Origin: Mucilaginibacter straminoryzae
Lineage (GTDB): Bacteria; Bacteroidota; Bacteroidia; Sphingobacteriales; Sphingobacteriaceae
Length of the DNA stretch: 64,000 nt
Assembly: GCF_022953055.1 (NCBI RefSeq)
Contig: NZ_JALJEJ010000004.1
Location: 443,925 to 507,924, forward strand
Direction: 5' to 3'
Part shown: positions 43,306 to 52,142 of the stretch, piece by piece
Numbering within the stretch: position 1 is the first letter of the stretch
Layout: every line of letters starts with the position of its first letter
Made by a program: the position numbers and the translations under genes
The notes under the pieces: model-generated
Databases searched by the model: none
Seen by the model: the letters and a program-made list of their open reading frames with translations, nothing else
What the model was told of the DNA's origin: nothing

Positions 43306-43313
43306 TATATTTG
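43306..43313 (+). promoter_or_regulatory. Likely -7 element of the FeS cryptochrome gene
   Basis: TATATTTG matches the Bacteroidota TAnnTTTG consensus exactly and lies 17 bp before the ATG at 43331. No clear -33 TTTG is present at the expected distance, so an activator may be needed. Confidence 0.35.
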
Positions 43314-43330
43314 CAGGTACCTGTTCAAAA

Positions 43331-44869
43331 ATGATGGCTAAAACTTTACGCTTAATTCTTGGCGATCAGCTAAACCTGCAGCATAGGTGGTTTGCCAGGG
43401 CAGACAAAGACGTTTATTATACCCTGCTTGAAGTAAAGCAAGAGCAGGAATACGTGCATCAACACGTTCAGAAGATAATGGCCTTTTTTGCTGCCATGCG
43501 CAACTTTGCCCATCAACTGGAAAAGGCCGGGCACCAGGTGATCTACATTAAACTGGACGACGACCATAATACGCACGATTTCGAAAAGAACATCAAACGG
43601 CTGATTAAAGAATATCACTTCGAACGTTTCGAATACCAGTTACCAGACGAATACCGCCTGGATGAACAGTTGCGCAACCTTTGCCTGGATTTAAAAATTG
43701 AAGCCGCCGCTGCAGATACCGAGCACTTTTATACTTCGCGCGATGATCTGAAAAACTTTTTCGGCGACCGTAAAAGTTACCTGATGGAAAGCTTCTACCG
43801 CAACATGCGGGTAAAGTACGGCATCATGATGAATGATAAGGACCCGATAGGCGACCGCTGGAATTTCGATGCGGAGAACCGCAAGAAATACGATGGTAAA
43901 GTTCCGCTGCCGCGACCTTTGGTTCACAAACATAACCTAAGCGAACTGAAACAAATGATTGATCAGATGGGCGTTAGTTACTTTGGCAGGGTAGGTGAAA
44001 AACATTTCGAATGGCCGCTATCGCGCAAAGAGGCGCTGGAATCGCTCCGGTATTTCTGTAAAAACCTGCTACCGCATTTTGGCACCTATGAAGATGCCAT
44101 GCTGCAAAACCATGCCAGCCTTTTTCATTCGCGCCTTTCCTTTGCGCTGAACACCAAAATGATCTCGCCGCGCGAAGTGGTAAGCGCCGTACTGGCCGCC
44201 TGGGATCAAGACCGCGAGCACATCAGTATTGCCCAGGTTGAAGGCTACGTAAGGCAGGTGATCGGCTGGCGCGAATTTATGCGCGGCGTGTACTGGGCAC
44301 AGATGCCCGGCTACGCAGAGCTGAATTATTTCAACCATAAAACCAAGCTCCCCGGGTGGTACTGGACAGGCGAAACCAAAATGAACTGCCTCAATAAGTG
44401 CATTAACCAATCGCTCGACCTGGCCTGGGCGCACCACATCCAACGACTGATGGTAATCGGCAACTTTTCTATGCTAATGGGTGCCCACCCCGACGAAGTG
44501 GATGCCTGGTACCTGGGTGTTTACATTGATGCCATTCAGTGGGTGGAAATTACCAATACCCGCGGCATGAGCCAATTTGCCGACGGGGGGATCGTTGGCT
44601 CGAAGCCGTATGCTTCGTCTGCTGCATACATTAACCGCATGAGCGATTACTGCAAGCACTGCCACTACGACTACAAGAAAAAATACGGCGAAGGCGCCTG
44701 TCCGTTCAATAGTTTGTACTGGAATTTTCTGGATGCACACCGCGATAAGTTTGGCAAGAACCCACGCATGGGCATGGTTTACAAAAATTTAAACAACATG
44801 AACCCAGAAGAATTACAGCGGATTTTGGAACAGGCCGAAGATTACCTGGGCAGGCTGGAAGAGCTTTAA
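43331..44869 (+). CDS. FeS-type bacterial cryptochrome/photolyase (FeS-BCP, (6-4) photolyase-like)
   Basis: A 512-residue flavoprotein of the PhrB/CryB group. It starts TLRLILGDQLNLQHRWF (about 5-21), the hallmark of this branch, instead of the WFRxDLR of other photolyases. The FAD domain includes YVRQVIGWREFMRGVYWAQM (about 307-326) and NCLNKCINQSL, HIQRLMVIGNF. Four Cys expected to bind a 4Fe-4S cluster are visible: in NCLNK (about 353), YCKHC (about 440 and 443) and ACPFNS (about 456). Group members repair (6-4) lesions or act as light receptors. Two ATG codons stand together at the start. The DUF2256 gene at 33782 is a usual companion of this family. Confidence 0.93.
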   Translation: MMAKTLRLILGDQLNLQHRWFARADKDVYYTLLEVKQEQEYVHQHVQKIMAFFAAMRNFAHQLEKAGHQVIYIKLDDDHNTHDFEKNIKRLIKEYHFERFEYQLPDEYRLDEQLRNLCLDLKIEAAAADTEHFYTSRDDLKNFFGDRKSYLMESFYRNMRVKYGIMMNDKDPIGDRWNFDAENRKKYDGKVPLPRPLVHKHNLSELKQMIDQMGVSYFGRVGEKHFEWPLSRKEALESLRYFCKNLLPHFGTYEDAMLQNHASLFHSRLSFALNTKMISPREVVSAVLAAWDQDREHISIAQVEGYVRQVIGWREFMRGVYWAQMPGYAELNYFNHKTKLPGWYWTGETKMNCLNKCINQSLDLAWAHHIQRLMVIGNFSMLMGAHPDEVDAWYLGVYIDAIQWVEITNTRGMSQFADGGIVGSKPYASSAAYINRMSDYCKHCHYDYKKKYGEGACPFNSLYWNFLDAHRDKFGKNPRMGMVYKNLNNMNPEELQRILEQAEDYLGRLEEL

Positions 44870-44985
44870 CGCGACGGATGATATAGTCGTTATCTGTTAA
44901 CCGGGTGTAAAATCTGTTGCAGGTATATGAAAAATCCATAAAAATTTGCAAATTTTACCAATCGGGAAACTGGCCGGGTTTTAGA

Positions 44986-46281
44986 ATGAGCGGTAGAACT
45001 ATACTTGTTTGGTTTAGAAATGACTTACGTGTACACGATAATGAAATATTATTGGAAGCTACACGCAAGGCCGACAAGGTATTGCCCGTCTATATCTTCG
45101 ATCCGTATTACTTCAAATTAACCCCAAACGGCACACAGAAAACTGGCAATACAAGGGCTAAATTCTTGATCGAATCTGTTGCCAATCTCCGTGCAGATCT
45201 TCGCGCTATCGGCGGCGAGCTACTGGTTAGAACCGGCGACCCTGCCGAGCTGATCCCTCAACTGGCAACCGAACATAATGTTAACGAGGTTTACCATCAT
45301 CGCGAAGTAGCTTCAGAAGAAACTAATATTTCCGAACAGGTGGAAACGGCTTTATGGAAGATCAAACTTAACCTGAAGCACTTCATCGGCCACACGCTTT
45401 ACAATAAAGAAGACTTACCGTTCCCCATCAGAGATATCCCGGACAGCTTTGCAGTTTTTAAAAAGAAGGTAGAACGCGACAGCGAAGTTCGTCCCTGCTT
45501 CCCGACACCTGAACAAATCTCTCTACCGGAAAATATCATTGCAGGTGAAATCCCTTCGCTGGAAGAACTGGGCTTGCCTGAACCACTAACGGACGAGCGC
45601 GCTTCCTATACCTTTATCGGCGGCGAAACAGCAGGGTTAGCACAATTACATCACTATTTCGAACAGAAAGATATTACAGGTAAAAACGGCCGCAGCACCA
45701 CAGGTTATGCCTCTAAGATATCGCCCTGGCTGGCAGTAGGCTGCCTTTCACCCAGGCAAGTGTACTGGGAGGTTTTCAACCACGTTTCGAACACCAACCA
45801 AAACAACCATCCGCTGGTATTAGAGTTGCTTTGGCGCGATTATTTCCGCTTTATGTTTAAGAAACACGGCGGAAAATTCTATAAACCAGAAGGCTTTAAA
45901 AAAGAGGCCCCGGAAGTTGCCGCTGATCAAGACGTTGCTTTTGAAAATTGGAAGAATGCACATACCGGCGTCCCTTTTATTGATGCCAGCATGACCGAGT
46001 TGAATACAACCGGCTTTATCAGTAACTACAGCAGGCAATCGCTGGCTGCTTACCTGATTAGAGAATTAAAGGTAGACTGGACGCGTGGCGCCGCTTACTT
46101 TGAAGAAAAACTGCTGGATTATTCACCATCCAGCAACTGGGGCAACTGGGCCTTTGTGGCCGGTGTAGGCAGCGACCCTAAAGAGAACCGCTACTTCGAC
46201 CTGTCTAAACTGAACTACGATCAGGCCATCCATTCGGCCTATATCGAAAACTGGCTTTCAGATATTCAGCATTCGGCATAA
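44986..46281 (+). CDS. DASH family cryptochrome
   Basis: A 431-residue flavoprotein of the cry-DASH branch, which repairs dimers in single-stranded DNA and may regulate transcription. The antenna domain starts ILVWFRNDLRVHDNEILLEA (about 5-24). The FAD domain has TTGYASKISPWLAVGCLSPR (about 238-257), VLELLWRDYFRFMFKKHG (about 279-296), the region VPFIDASMTELNTTGFISNY (about 329-348) and the C-terminal LLDYSPSSNWGNWAFVAGVG. The ATG at 44986 (MSGRTILVW) is chosen because the 23 upstream codons from 44917 have no family match. It follows the FeS-BCP gene by 116 bp on the same strand, so the two may share a transcript. Confidence 0.94.
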   Translation: MSGRTILVWFRNDLRVHDNEILLEATRKADKVLPVYIFDPYYFKLTPNGTQKTGNTRAKFLIESVANLRADLRAIGGELLVRTGDPAELIPQLATEHNVNEVYHHREVASEETNISEQVETALWKIKLNLKHFIGHTLYNKEDLPFPIRDIPDSFAVFKKKVERDSEVRPCFPTPEQISLPENIIAGEIPSLEELGLPEPLTDERASYTFIGGETAGLAQLHHYFEQKDITGKNGRSTTGYASKISPWLAVGCLSPRQVYWEVFNHVSNTNQNNHPLVLELLWRDYFRFMFKKHGGKFYKPEGFKKEAPEVAADQDVAFENWKNAHTGVPFIDASMTELNTTGFISNYSRQSLAAYLIRELKVDWTRGAAYFEEKLLDYSPSSNWGNWAFVAGVGSDPKENRYFDLSKLNYDQAIHSAYIENWLSDIQHSA

Positions 46282-46368
46282 AAACTTCGGGGGCAGAAGT
46301 AACCTTTTTAAATTAAAGTTGTCTAACTTTATAATCAGGCGGACGTACCGTCTATAAACCTCAACAAA

Positions 46369-46470
46369 ATGAACGCTTTCGAGGAATTCACCGTCATTAT
46401 CGGCCTTCTGGCTGTACTGTTCGAAGGCATCGACTATCTGAAATCTTTCTTCAAAAAGATCTTTCATTAA
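46369..46470 (+). CDS. Tiny single-span membrane protein, 33 aa
   Basis: ATG 46369 to TAA 46468-46470 encodes 33 residues: a short acidic start (MNAFEEF), a hydrophobic span (TVIIGLLAVLFEGIDYL, about 8-24) and a basic tail (KSFFKKIFH). The charge pattern is that of a small inner-membrane protein. It lies 87 bp after the DASH cryptochrome. No function is known to me. The composition argues for a real gene, but the length makes chance possible. Confidence 0.35.
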   Translation: MNAFEEFTVIIGLLAVLFEGIDYLKSFFKKIFH

Positions 46471-46602
46471 TTTTTTATTGCCGCAAAAAGGCTAAACCTT
46501 TGCCTAAAACCGTTGTCTTAACAACCGTTAATGGTATTTTATTTGCATTTGCGGAAACATAAACAACGGCAACGTGCGTTAACTGTTAAAATTTATCCCT
46601 TT

Positions 46603-47085
46603 ATGAAAAAAGCAATCTACGTCCTTTTTACTATCGCAGCTTTCACATTTATTAATGCTTCAAAGGCAAAAGCGCAGGATTACAAACTGGCAGCAGGCCT
46701 TAAATTCGGTCCGTTTGAGATCGGCCCTTCTATCAAATATTTTCTGATGCCGGACCAGGCTATTGAAGGTATTGTCGGCTTTCGCAAAGGTGGCGCTGTA
46801 GTAACAGGGTTGTATACTTTTCACGTACCACTTTTTGATGTGGATAAACTGAAGTTCTACTATGGTGCAGGCGCCCACATCGGCGGAATAGAGGCCGGTA
46901 CCTACGACAATAAAATTTATTACGACCGTCGCCTTAAATTAGGTTTAGACGGTGTCATCGGTGCAGAATATCTTATTCCCCAAAGCCCGATTGTGATCGG
47001 TGTCGACCTGGATCCGCGGATTGAAGTGGCAACAGGCTCTGTTTTCAGCATTGCCCCTGCATTGAATTTACGCTACACCTTTTAA
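46603..47085 (+). CDS. Outer-membrane beta-barrel-like protein
   Basis: A 160-residue protein with signal peptide (YVLFTIAAFTFINASKAKAQ, cut near residue 24) and a mature part of short amphipathic strands with many Gly and aromatic residues: LAAGLKFGPFEIGPSIKYF, AVVTGLYTFHVPLF, KLKFYYGAGAHIGG, and a last strand APALNLRYTF ending in Phe, the usual C-terminal signal of outer-membrane barrels. It is probably an eight-stranded barrel of unknown role. The frame is open from 46531, but the ATG at 46603 gives the correct signal peptide. It converges with the S8 protease gene, which ends 3 bp away. Confidence 0.75.
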   Translation: MKKAIYVLFTIAAFTFINASKAKAQDYKLAAGLKFGPFEIGPSIKYFLMPDQAIEGIVGFRKGGAVVTGLYTFHVPLFDVDKLKFYYGAGAHIGGIEAGTYDNKIYYDRRLKLGLDGVIGAEYLIPQSPIVIGVDLDPRIEVATGSVFSIAPALNLRYTF

Positions 47086-47087
47086 CC

Positions 47088-50000
47088 TTACCGGACGATA
47101 ATCATCCGTTTGGCATACACTTTATCTCCAAGGGTTAATTTCAGCACATAGCTGCCCGGAGGAAGTGCACTGGTATTAACCACCTTACTATATGGACCGG
47201 CACTTGCAGTGCCGGTTTCTTTATATAAGGTCTGCCCGGCAGGGTTAATAAATGCCATGGTAACTGTAGCCTGCTCTTTAGCTGTAAATATCACGGTTAG
47301 ATCATTCTTGGCAGGCACGGGGAAGATCGTCAACCCGATATCGGTGCTGTTATCCGGGTGAAGGGCCGTAAGTGCAAATGAAAAATTATCAGAAAGCACC
47401 AAACAGGAAGTACTCTGCGCCACCCCAACCTGGTAGTTACCGCTTTGTTTTGGCGAAAGCGTCTGCCCGGTTTCGCCGGTAATAGGCGCGCCGTTATAAT
47501 ACCACTGGTTGCCGCTGGTAGCGCTCGAGGTTAATACATTACCATTTCTGGTGATGGTAGGCTTACTGATAGTAACCGCCTGCCTTGTAGCTGAAGCGCA
47601 GCCATAGCTTACTACCTGCAGATCATAAAAGTAATAATAGTAACTGGTTGAATTGGGCGAGGCCGTATTATCGGTAATTTTAAAAATATTCCCGATGCTG
47701 AATGGATAGCCCGTTACCCCAGCATTACTGCGGTAAATGGTTGCATTATCATCAAAGCTAATATCAATGGTGTAATTACCCGCATGCGGCAATACCAGGT
47801 TCAGGTCGAACACTTTTCCCTGGTCGGCTGCATCATCCGCCGCAGCGCCCGCTACAGCGGTAGATCGTGTTAGTGTGGCATTGATGGTAACAGCCGAAAC
47901 AATCTGCCCGGTAGAATCCGACGCGCTGAAAGTGATCTTACCCGCATTACCAATATATAATTTAGCGCTTTGCAATACCACGGGGATAGCGGTATAAACC
48001 TTCACAGAAGGCGTAAACTGGTTATAGCCCCCGCCGGTAAAAGCCGTCTTTGCACTTGGCCCTACCTTCCCCGAAAAATCATTTATACCCGCATAATAGG
48101 TATTATTAACCGGCGCAGTGGTTGTAGATGCAGGCGAACCAACAGCTACCGGCAATTTATCACCCTGGTTCTGGTACCACAACAACTGGCCGCCGTTGCC
48201 ATTGCCGGATAACTGGTAACTTTGGGTATCGCTGCAATAATAGGCCGTCAGGTTAGTGGCGGCAGGCAATGCACCTACAACGAGCGTAGAACTGGCCTGG
48301 TTATTCGTGGTAACTAAATCCCCGGCAACATTTGCTATTGCCGTAATGGTATAACTACCACCCGGAGCAGTGATAACGGTATTTGTAAGCGTATAATCAG
48401 CCTGCGCACCTGCGGCAATATTACCTGTAAAGGTTTCATTAAAGGTAGTCACATTGTTGGCGGCATCTGTCACTGTTAAGGTCAAAGGCACACTGGTCAG
48501 CGCCGAAGTACCATAGTTACGGATGGAAACTGTCAGGCTGGTTTTCCCGGCGCAGGCGCCCGCAGCAGTACTACCGTTCACCGCTGTAATGCCAGCGTCT
48601 ATGGCAGGTTGCACAAACAACACCCGGTAATCCTGCGTTTCGCCTTTAGCATAAGTTCCGCAGGGTAAAATTGTAGTAGCATCATTCGTCTCGCTAAGTA
48701 CGACTCTTAGTAACGTATAATTACCGATAGTAACCCCTGCCGGTACGGTAATGTTGGCATTGTAACTACCTGTAGCCGCAATCGCTCCACTGGTGGCTAT
48801 CAACTCCCCGGCGTCATCAAAATCGCCGTCGCCATTCCAATCTGCAAATACCTTAGCTATTTTGTCAAAGTTATTGCCGCATGTGCCCAGTGTCAGGCTT
48901 AGCGGGTAGCTTTTCCCTGGCTCTAACTGGATGGTCTGCGATGTATAATCTGAATAGGTAGTGCAGCCAGGCCCGGGGGTGTTATTGATATTAGAAAGGG
49001 TAAAATTATTAATGCGCGAATCAGCCGAAGACAACGGTGCCGATGCGCAATAGGCATTTCCCCCCGCCCCCGTAACAATCAATGAATAATCCTGACTGGC
49101 AGACAGCGTTTTCTTATGGGTAACGGTAATGGTGTAAGTTTTACCCGGAACTGCCCCTTCAATGTATACCTGCTCGATATTATCACGAATATTGTCGCCA
49201 TTGGTCGCGGCTAAACCGGGTTTATCCGGGTTAAGTACCCATGGCATCAGCGTGTTTGTACCATCGCTCACGCGGATGTCCAGGTCGTTCACCAGCTTAG
49301 GGTTACGATCGTTAATAACACCATCTGCAGAGGGTGTACCCTGCGGGTCTGTCCAGCAGATGGTTGAAATTAACGGCCCATTACCCGAAGCAACCACTTT
49401 AAATGTTTGTGTCTGGCCCTGCGCCAGCGTATTTTCCTTAATCAGACTTTTAGTTCCGTTATCAGTTATCGCCTGGGTGGCTTTCTGCATATCAAGTAAT
49501 CCCCATCCGTAAATATAATCCGGCCCAATGTTACCTGCGTCAAACGCTGTTGCACAAGCCAGCCCTTTTAACGTGGCCGACTTCATGAAGGCGCCGCTAT
49601 TCAGTTTGCTGTAATACTCTTGTAGCAGGTACAAAGAACCGGTAACATTCGGCGCAGCCATTGAAGTTCCCGAAAGGGTGATGTAACTGGTGGTACTGGT
49701 GCTGCCTGTTGAGAGTACATTCACACCCATGCCGCAAATATCCGGTTTGATACGCCCGTCATCCGTCGGCCCCCAACTGCTAAAAAAAGCAATAGAAATA
49801 TCGCTTCGCCGGGACGGGCCGAATGGCAGCGGATTTACCGCACCAACCGTTAGAATGTTCTTTGCATTGGCGTAATCGCTGATAATATCATATCCATTAT
49901 TGCTGCTAATATTTGCCGGGCGCGCGCCTTTGTCTACAAAGGTTTGGTCGGTGCGGCTTTTGTATCCCCAATAGTCCTGCCCTACCTCTGGTCCGCTGTA

Positions 50001-50834
50001 AGCCCGGCTATTGCCAGACGACTCCACGATGAGGTAATACGGCGCGGTGTAAGCGATCTTATCCCACGCCTGCGCCTGCTGGTCATAAAACCCGAAGTTA
50101 TAATCTACGGTATCACCCGGCAGGCCATACCACTGCCAGCGGCTATTGGTATCGTCATAGTCCCATCCGGCAATTTCGCCGTAAGAGTGGTTCGAAAGCA
50201 ATAATCCGGATGCGGCAGTGGTCATCTCCGTTACATCATTATTGAAATCGTAAGAAAGCAGGGTATTCGCGCCGGGCGCCATGCCTTTAGCCGGGGCATA
50301 AACGCCTTTTGCAATCATGGTACCGGCCACGTGCGTACTATGCGGATCGGCCGCCACATTGTTTTTCAGCGTAACGGTTTTGCCTGCAAATTCCTGGTGA
50401 TTAGCCAAAACAGCGCCGCCATCCCATATAGCCAGCTTATTATTTAAGGTAGTTGATGAACCTGAAAGATTAAGGTTCAGGCTTCCGCCGGGCTGCACTA
50501 GATTGGTGCGCGTGGTGGCAGCAGCAGTGGTATTGTTATCCGTACGGATAAACATCGGGAAACCCAGACTGTTAATCCGGTGAAGGGCTACAACGCCACC
50601 GTCCTTTCGTTTACGCTTTAACTGCCAGTTGTGCCGTTTAGCGAGTGAACTGAATTGAGATTTATCGGCCTGGTATAATTTATCGTATTGTTTTGAAAGA
50701 CTTTGCAGTTCAGCTTTTCTTGCTTCACTAACCAAAGGCTTTTGAGCAGATGCAGTATTAAATAAAAAAATCAAGGTTAAAATACCCGCAAAACTTTTTA
50801 CACAACTTTTTGTGCTCATATAAATATGCTTCAA
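47088..50834 (-). CDS. S8 subtilisin-like protease with GEVED and type IX sorting domains
   Basis: A 1248-residue exported protease. A signal peptide lies at about 6-30 (start at 50834 or at the inner ATG 50819). The S8 domain carries Asp in LAIWDGGAVL (about 137), His in DPHSTHVAGTM (about 166) and Ser in SGTSMAAPNVTG (about 390). Then come a beta-sandwich domain (about 470-590), a GEVED domain (VFADWNGDGDFDDAGELI about 664-681; GETQDYRVLF), a CARDB-like domain (IDAGITAVNG, about 740-850), further Ig-like parts, and a C-terminal type IX sorting domain (IFPVPAKNDLTVIF ... YAKRMIIVR, about 1170-1248). It should leave the cell through the type IX secretion system. The target proteins are unknown. 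Confidence 0.92.
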   Translation of the reverse strand: MKHIYMSTKSCVKSFAGILTLIFLFNTASAQKPLVSEARKAELQSLSKQYDKLYQADKSQFSSLAKRHNWQLKRKRKDGGVVALHRINSLGFPMFIRTDNNTTAAATTRTNLVQPGGSLNLNLSGSSTTLNNKLAIWDGGAVLANHQEFAGKTVTLKNNVAADPHSTHVAGTMIAKGVYAPAKGMAPGANTLLSYDFNNDVTEMTTAASGLLLSNHSYGEIAGWDYDDTNSRWQWYGLPGDTVDYNFGFYDQQAQAWDKIAYTAPYYLIVESSGNSRAYSGPEVGQDYWGYKSRTDQTFVDKGARPANISSNNGYDIISDYANAKNILTVGAVNPLPFGPSRRSDISIAFFSSWGPTDDGRIKPDICGMGVNVLSTGSTSTTSYITLSGTSMAAPNVTGSLYLLQEYYSKLNSGAFMKSATLKGLACATAFDAGNIGPDYIYGWGLLDMQKATQAITDNGTKSLIKENTLAQGQTQTFKVVASGNGPLISTICWTDPQGTPSADGVINDRNPKLVNDLDIRVSDGTNTLMPWVLNPDKPGLAATNGDNIRDNIEQVYIEGAVPGKTYTITVTHKKTLSASQDYSLIVTGAGGNAYCASAPLSSADSRINNFTLSNINNTPGPGCTTYSDYTSQTIQLEPGKSYPLSLTLGTCGNNFDKIAKVFADWNGDGDFDDAGELIATSGAIAATGSYNANITVPAGVTIGNYTLLRVVLSETNDATTILPCGTYAKGETQDYRVLFVQPAIDAGITAVNGSTAAGACAGKTSLTVSIRNYGTSALTSVPLTLTVTDAANNVTTFNETFTGNIAAGAQADYTLTNTVITAPGGSYTITAIANVAGDLVTTNNQASSTLVVGALPAATNLTAYYCSDTQSYQLSGNGNGGQLLWYQNQGDKLPVAVGSPASTTTAPVNNTYYAGINDFSGKVGPSAKTAFTGGGYNQFTPSVKVYTAIPVVLQSAKLYIGNAGKITFSASDSTGQIVSAVTINATLTRSTAVAGAAADDAADQGKVFDLNLVLPHAGNYTIDISFDDNATIYRSNAGVTGYPFSIGNIFKITDNTASPNSTSYYYYFYDLQVVSYGCASATRQAVTISKPTITRNGNVLTSSATSGNQWYYNGAPITGETGQTLSPKQSGNYQVGVAQSTSCLVLSDNFSFALTALHPDNSTDIGLTIFPVPAKNDLTVIFTAKEQATVTMAFINPAGQTLYKETGTASAGPYSKVVNTSALPPGSYVLKLTLGDKVYAKRMIIVR

Positions 50835-50920
50835 TACTGCCGTCTGTTAGTTAAAATGAAAGATTATACGATATTCAGGAATATATTGTTAAAGGTATAA
50901 ATTGTATTAAAATTAAGTTG

Positions 50921-51376
50921 ATGAAAATACTTCGCCTGCTATATTTTTTCGCTGCTACAGGTTTAGTTATAGTGGCTTGCTCCGCAACAAGAACGTCGCA
51001 GCAGCAACAAGGGGTAGAAGGTTTTATCTATATACAGCGCGGCAACCAAATGCCGGCAAAAAATAAGCCCGCAAGCAAAGGAAAAGCCTACCCTACCACC
51101 ATATACATCTATCAACCGGCTACGGCAGCAACAACAACGGGAAATATGCCCGTTTTTAAGCAGGTGCATACCAAACTGGTGGCAACTGTTAAAACCGATA
51201 GCAGCGGACATTTTAAAGTTGCACTGCCTACCGGGCAGTATTCCGCTTTTTTAGGTTATCAGGATAGGTACTTTGCCGGTGAAACTGATGGCGAGGGAAT
51301 ACTCAACCCCTTAAAAATTAACGCGGGAAGTACTACGCATCAAAACTTTACCATAAGGGTAAATGCGGTTTATTAG
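50921..51376 (+). CDS. Hypothetical lipoprotein with carboxypeptidase-regulatory-like fold
   Basis: A 151-residue lipoprotein: signal LLYFFAATGLVIVACSATR with Cys near 20. A low-complexity QQQQ and a linker follow, then a beta-rich domain with GFIYIQRGNQMP, LVATVKTDSSGHFKVALPTG and YSAFLGYQDRYFAG. The G-x-(F/Y)-x-x-x-G-x-Y pattern resembles carboxypeptidase-regulatory-like or transthyretin-like repeats common in Bacteroidota surface proteins. The ATG at 50921 is used; a TTG one codon upstream is also in frame. It is divergent from the S8 protease gene (intergenic 86 bp). No function can be assigned. Confidence 0.65.
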   Translation: MKILRLLYFFAATGLVIVACSATRTSQQQQGVEGFIYIQRGNQMPAKNKPASKGKAYPTTIYIYQPATAATTTGNMPVFKQVHTKLVATVKTDSSGHFKVALPTGQYSAFLGYQDRYFAGETDGEGILNPLKINAGSTTHQNFTIRVNAVY

Positions 51377-51436
51377 ATTTTAAAAACAAATGGCCCGGAC
51401 AAATGCCCAGGCCATCAAAATTTTCAATCAGGCTAA

Positions 51437-52066
51437 TTACATGGTAATAGGCAACTGTTTAAATATGCCGTCGATCACCTTCGGCAGATCATTCAGTGCC
51501 TTTTCCGGATTTTTAAGCTCGCCCACGCCGAAACCACGCCATACAATCTTGTTGCTCTTACGGTCAATCAGGTCAATAATGATGGTTCCTTCCTTGTAGT
51601 TTTCAGGCACCGCATAAGTTGGTCCCCATGCATAGCCGCCATAAGGCCAACCCCAGCCCCAACCCCATCGGCCGCCCCAATAAGGGCGATAGAAACCACC
51701 ACCCCAGTAATAAGAGTAAGGGCTGTAGTATTCCATTCGGGTGCCGCGGCCTACTGCCGAAGAATAATGTACCAGCAGGTCTGGTTCCTCATTGTCCAGT
51801 TTCAGTCCTTTACTTTGCAGGGTTAAAATAGTAGCCTCTTTTATACGCTCTGCGGCTAAAGAGTTGTTGTAGTACATGTTACCCGCGTACTGCTTGCCTC
51901 TATAGTCAGGCTTGGGGTTACTTTGCTTTTCGTCCTTCACCCAGGCAAACGTGCGGTACTTGGTTGTACTGATGGTGCTTGCACCGGCTTTGTAATAATT
52001 ATAGCTTGAACATGCTGACAGGAGCATAACGCCCACTACGATCAGCGAATAAAACACCCTTTTCAT
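51437..52066 (-). CDS. DUF4136 domain lipoprotein
   Basis: A 209-residue lipoprotein beginning MKRVFYSLIVVGVMLLSACS (Cys near 19). The frame is open to 52117, but the ATG at 52066 gives a clean signal. The DUF4136 core shows YRTFAWVKDE (about 35-44), AAERIKEATILTLQSKGLKL (about 72-91), PDLLVHYSSAVG, a Trp/Tyr/Gly-rich loop (YWGGGFYRPYWGGRWGWGWG), then GTIIIDLIDRKSNKIVWRGF and the closing helix NPEKALNDLPKVIDGIFKQL. These are family hallmarks. It probably sits in the outer or inner membrane leaflet; function unknown. It stands alone between a plus-strand lipoprotein and nadE. Confidence 0.88.
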   Translation of the reverse strand: MKRVFYSLIVVGVMLLSACSSYNYYKAGASTISTTKYRTFAWVKDEKQSNPKPDYRGKQYAGNMYYNNSLAAERIKEATILTLQSKGLKLDNEEPDLLVHYSSAVGRGTRMEYYSPYSYYWGGGFYRPYWGGRWGWGWGWPYGGYAWGPTYAVPENYKEGTIIIDLIDRKSNKIVWRGFGVGELKNPEKALNDLPKVIDGIFKQLPITM

Positions 52067-52142
52067 AAGTTTATTTGTATGTACTTTTAGACTGAATACA
52101 TCACAAAGGTTTAACATGTAAATGAAAATTTAGTGAGTTTTT

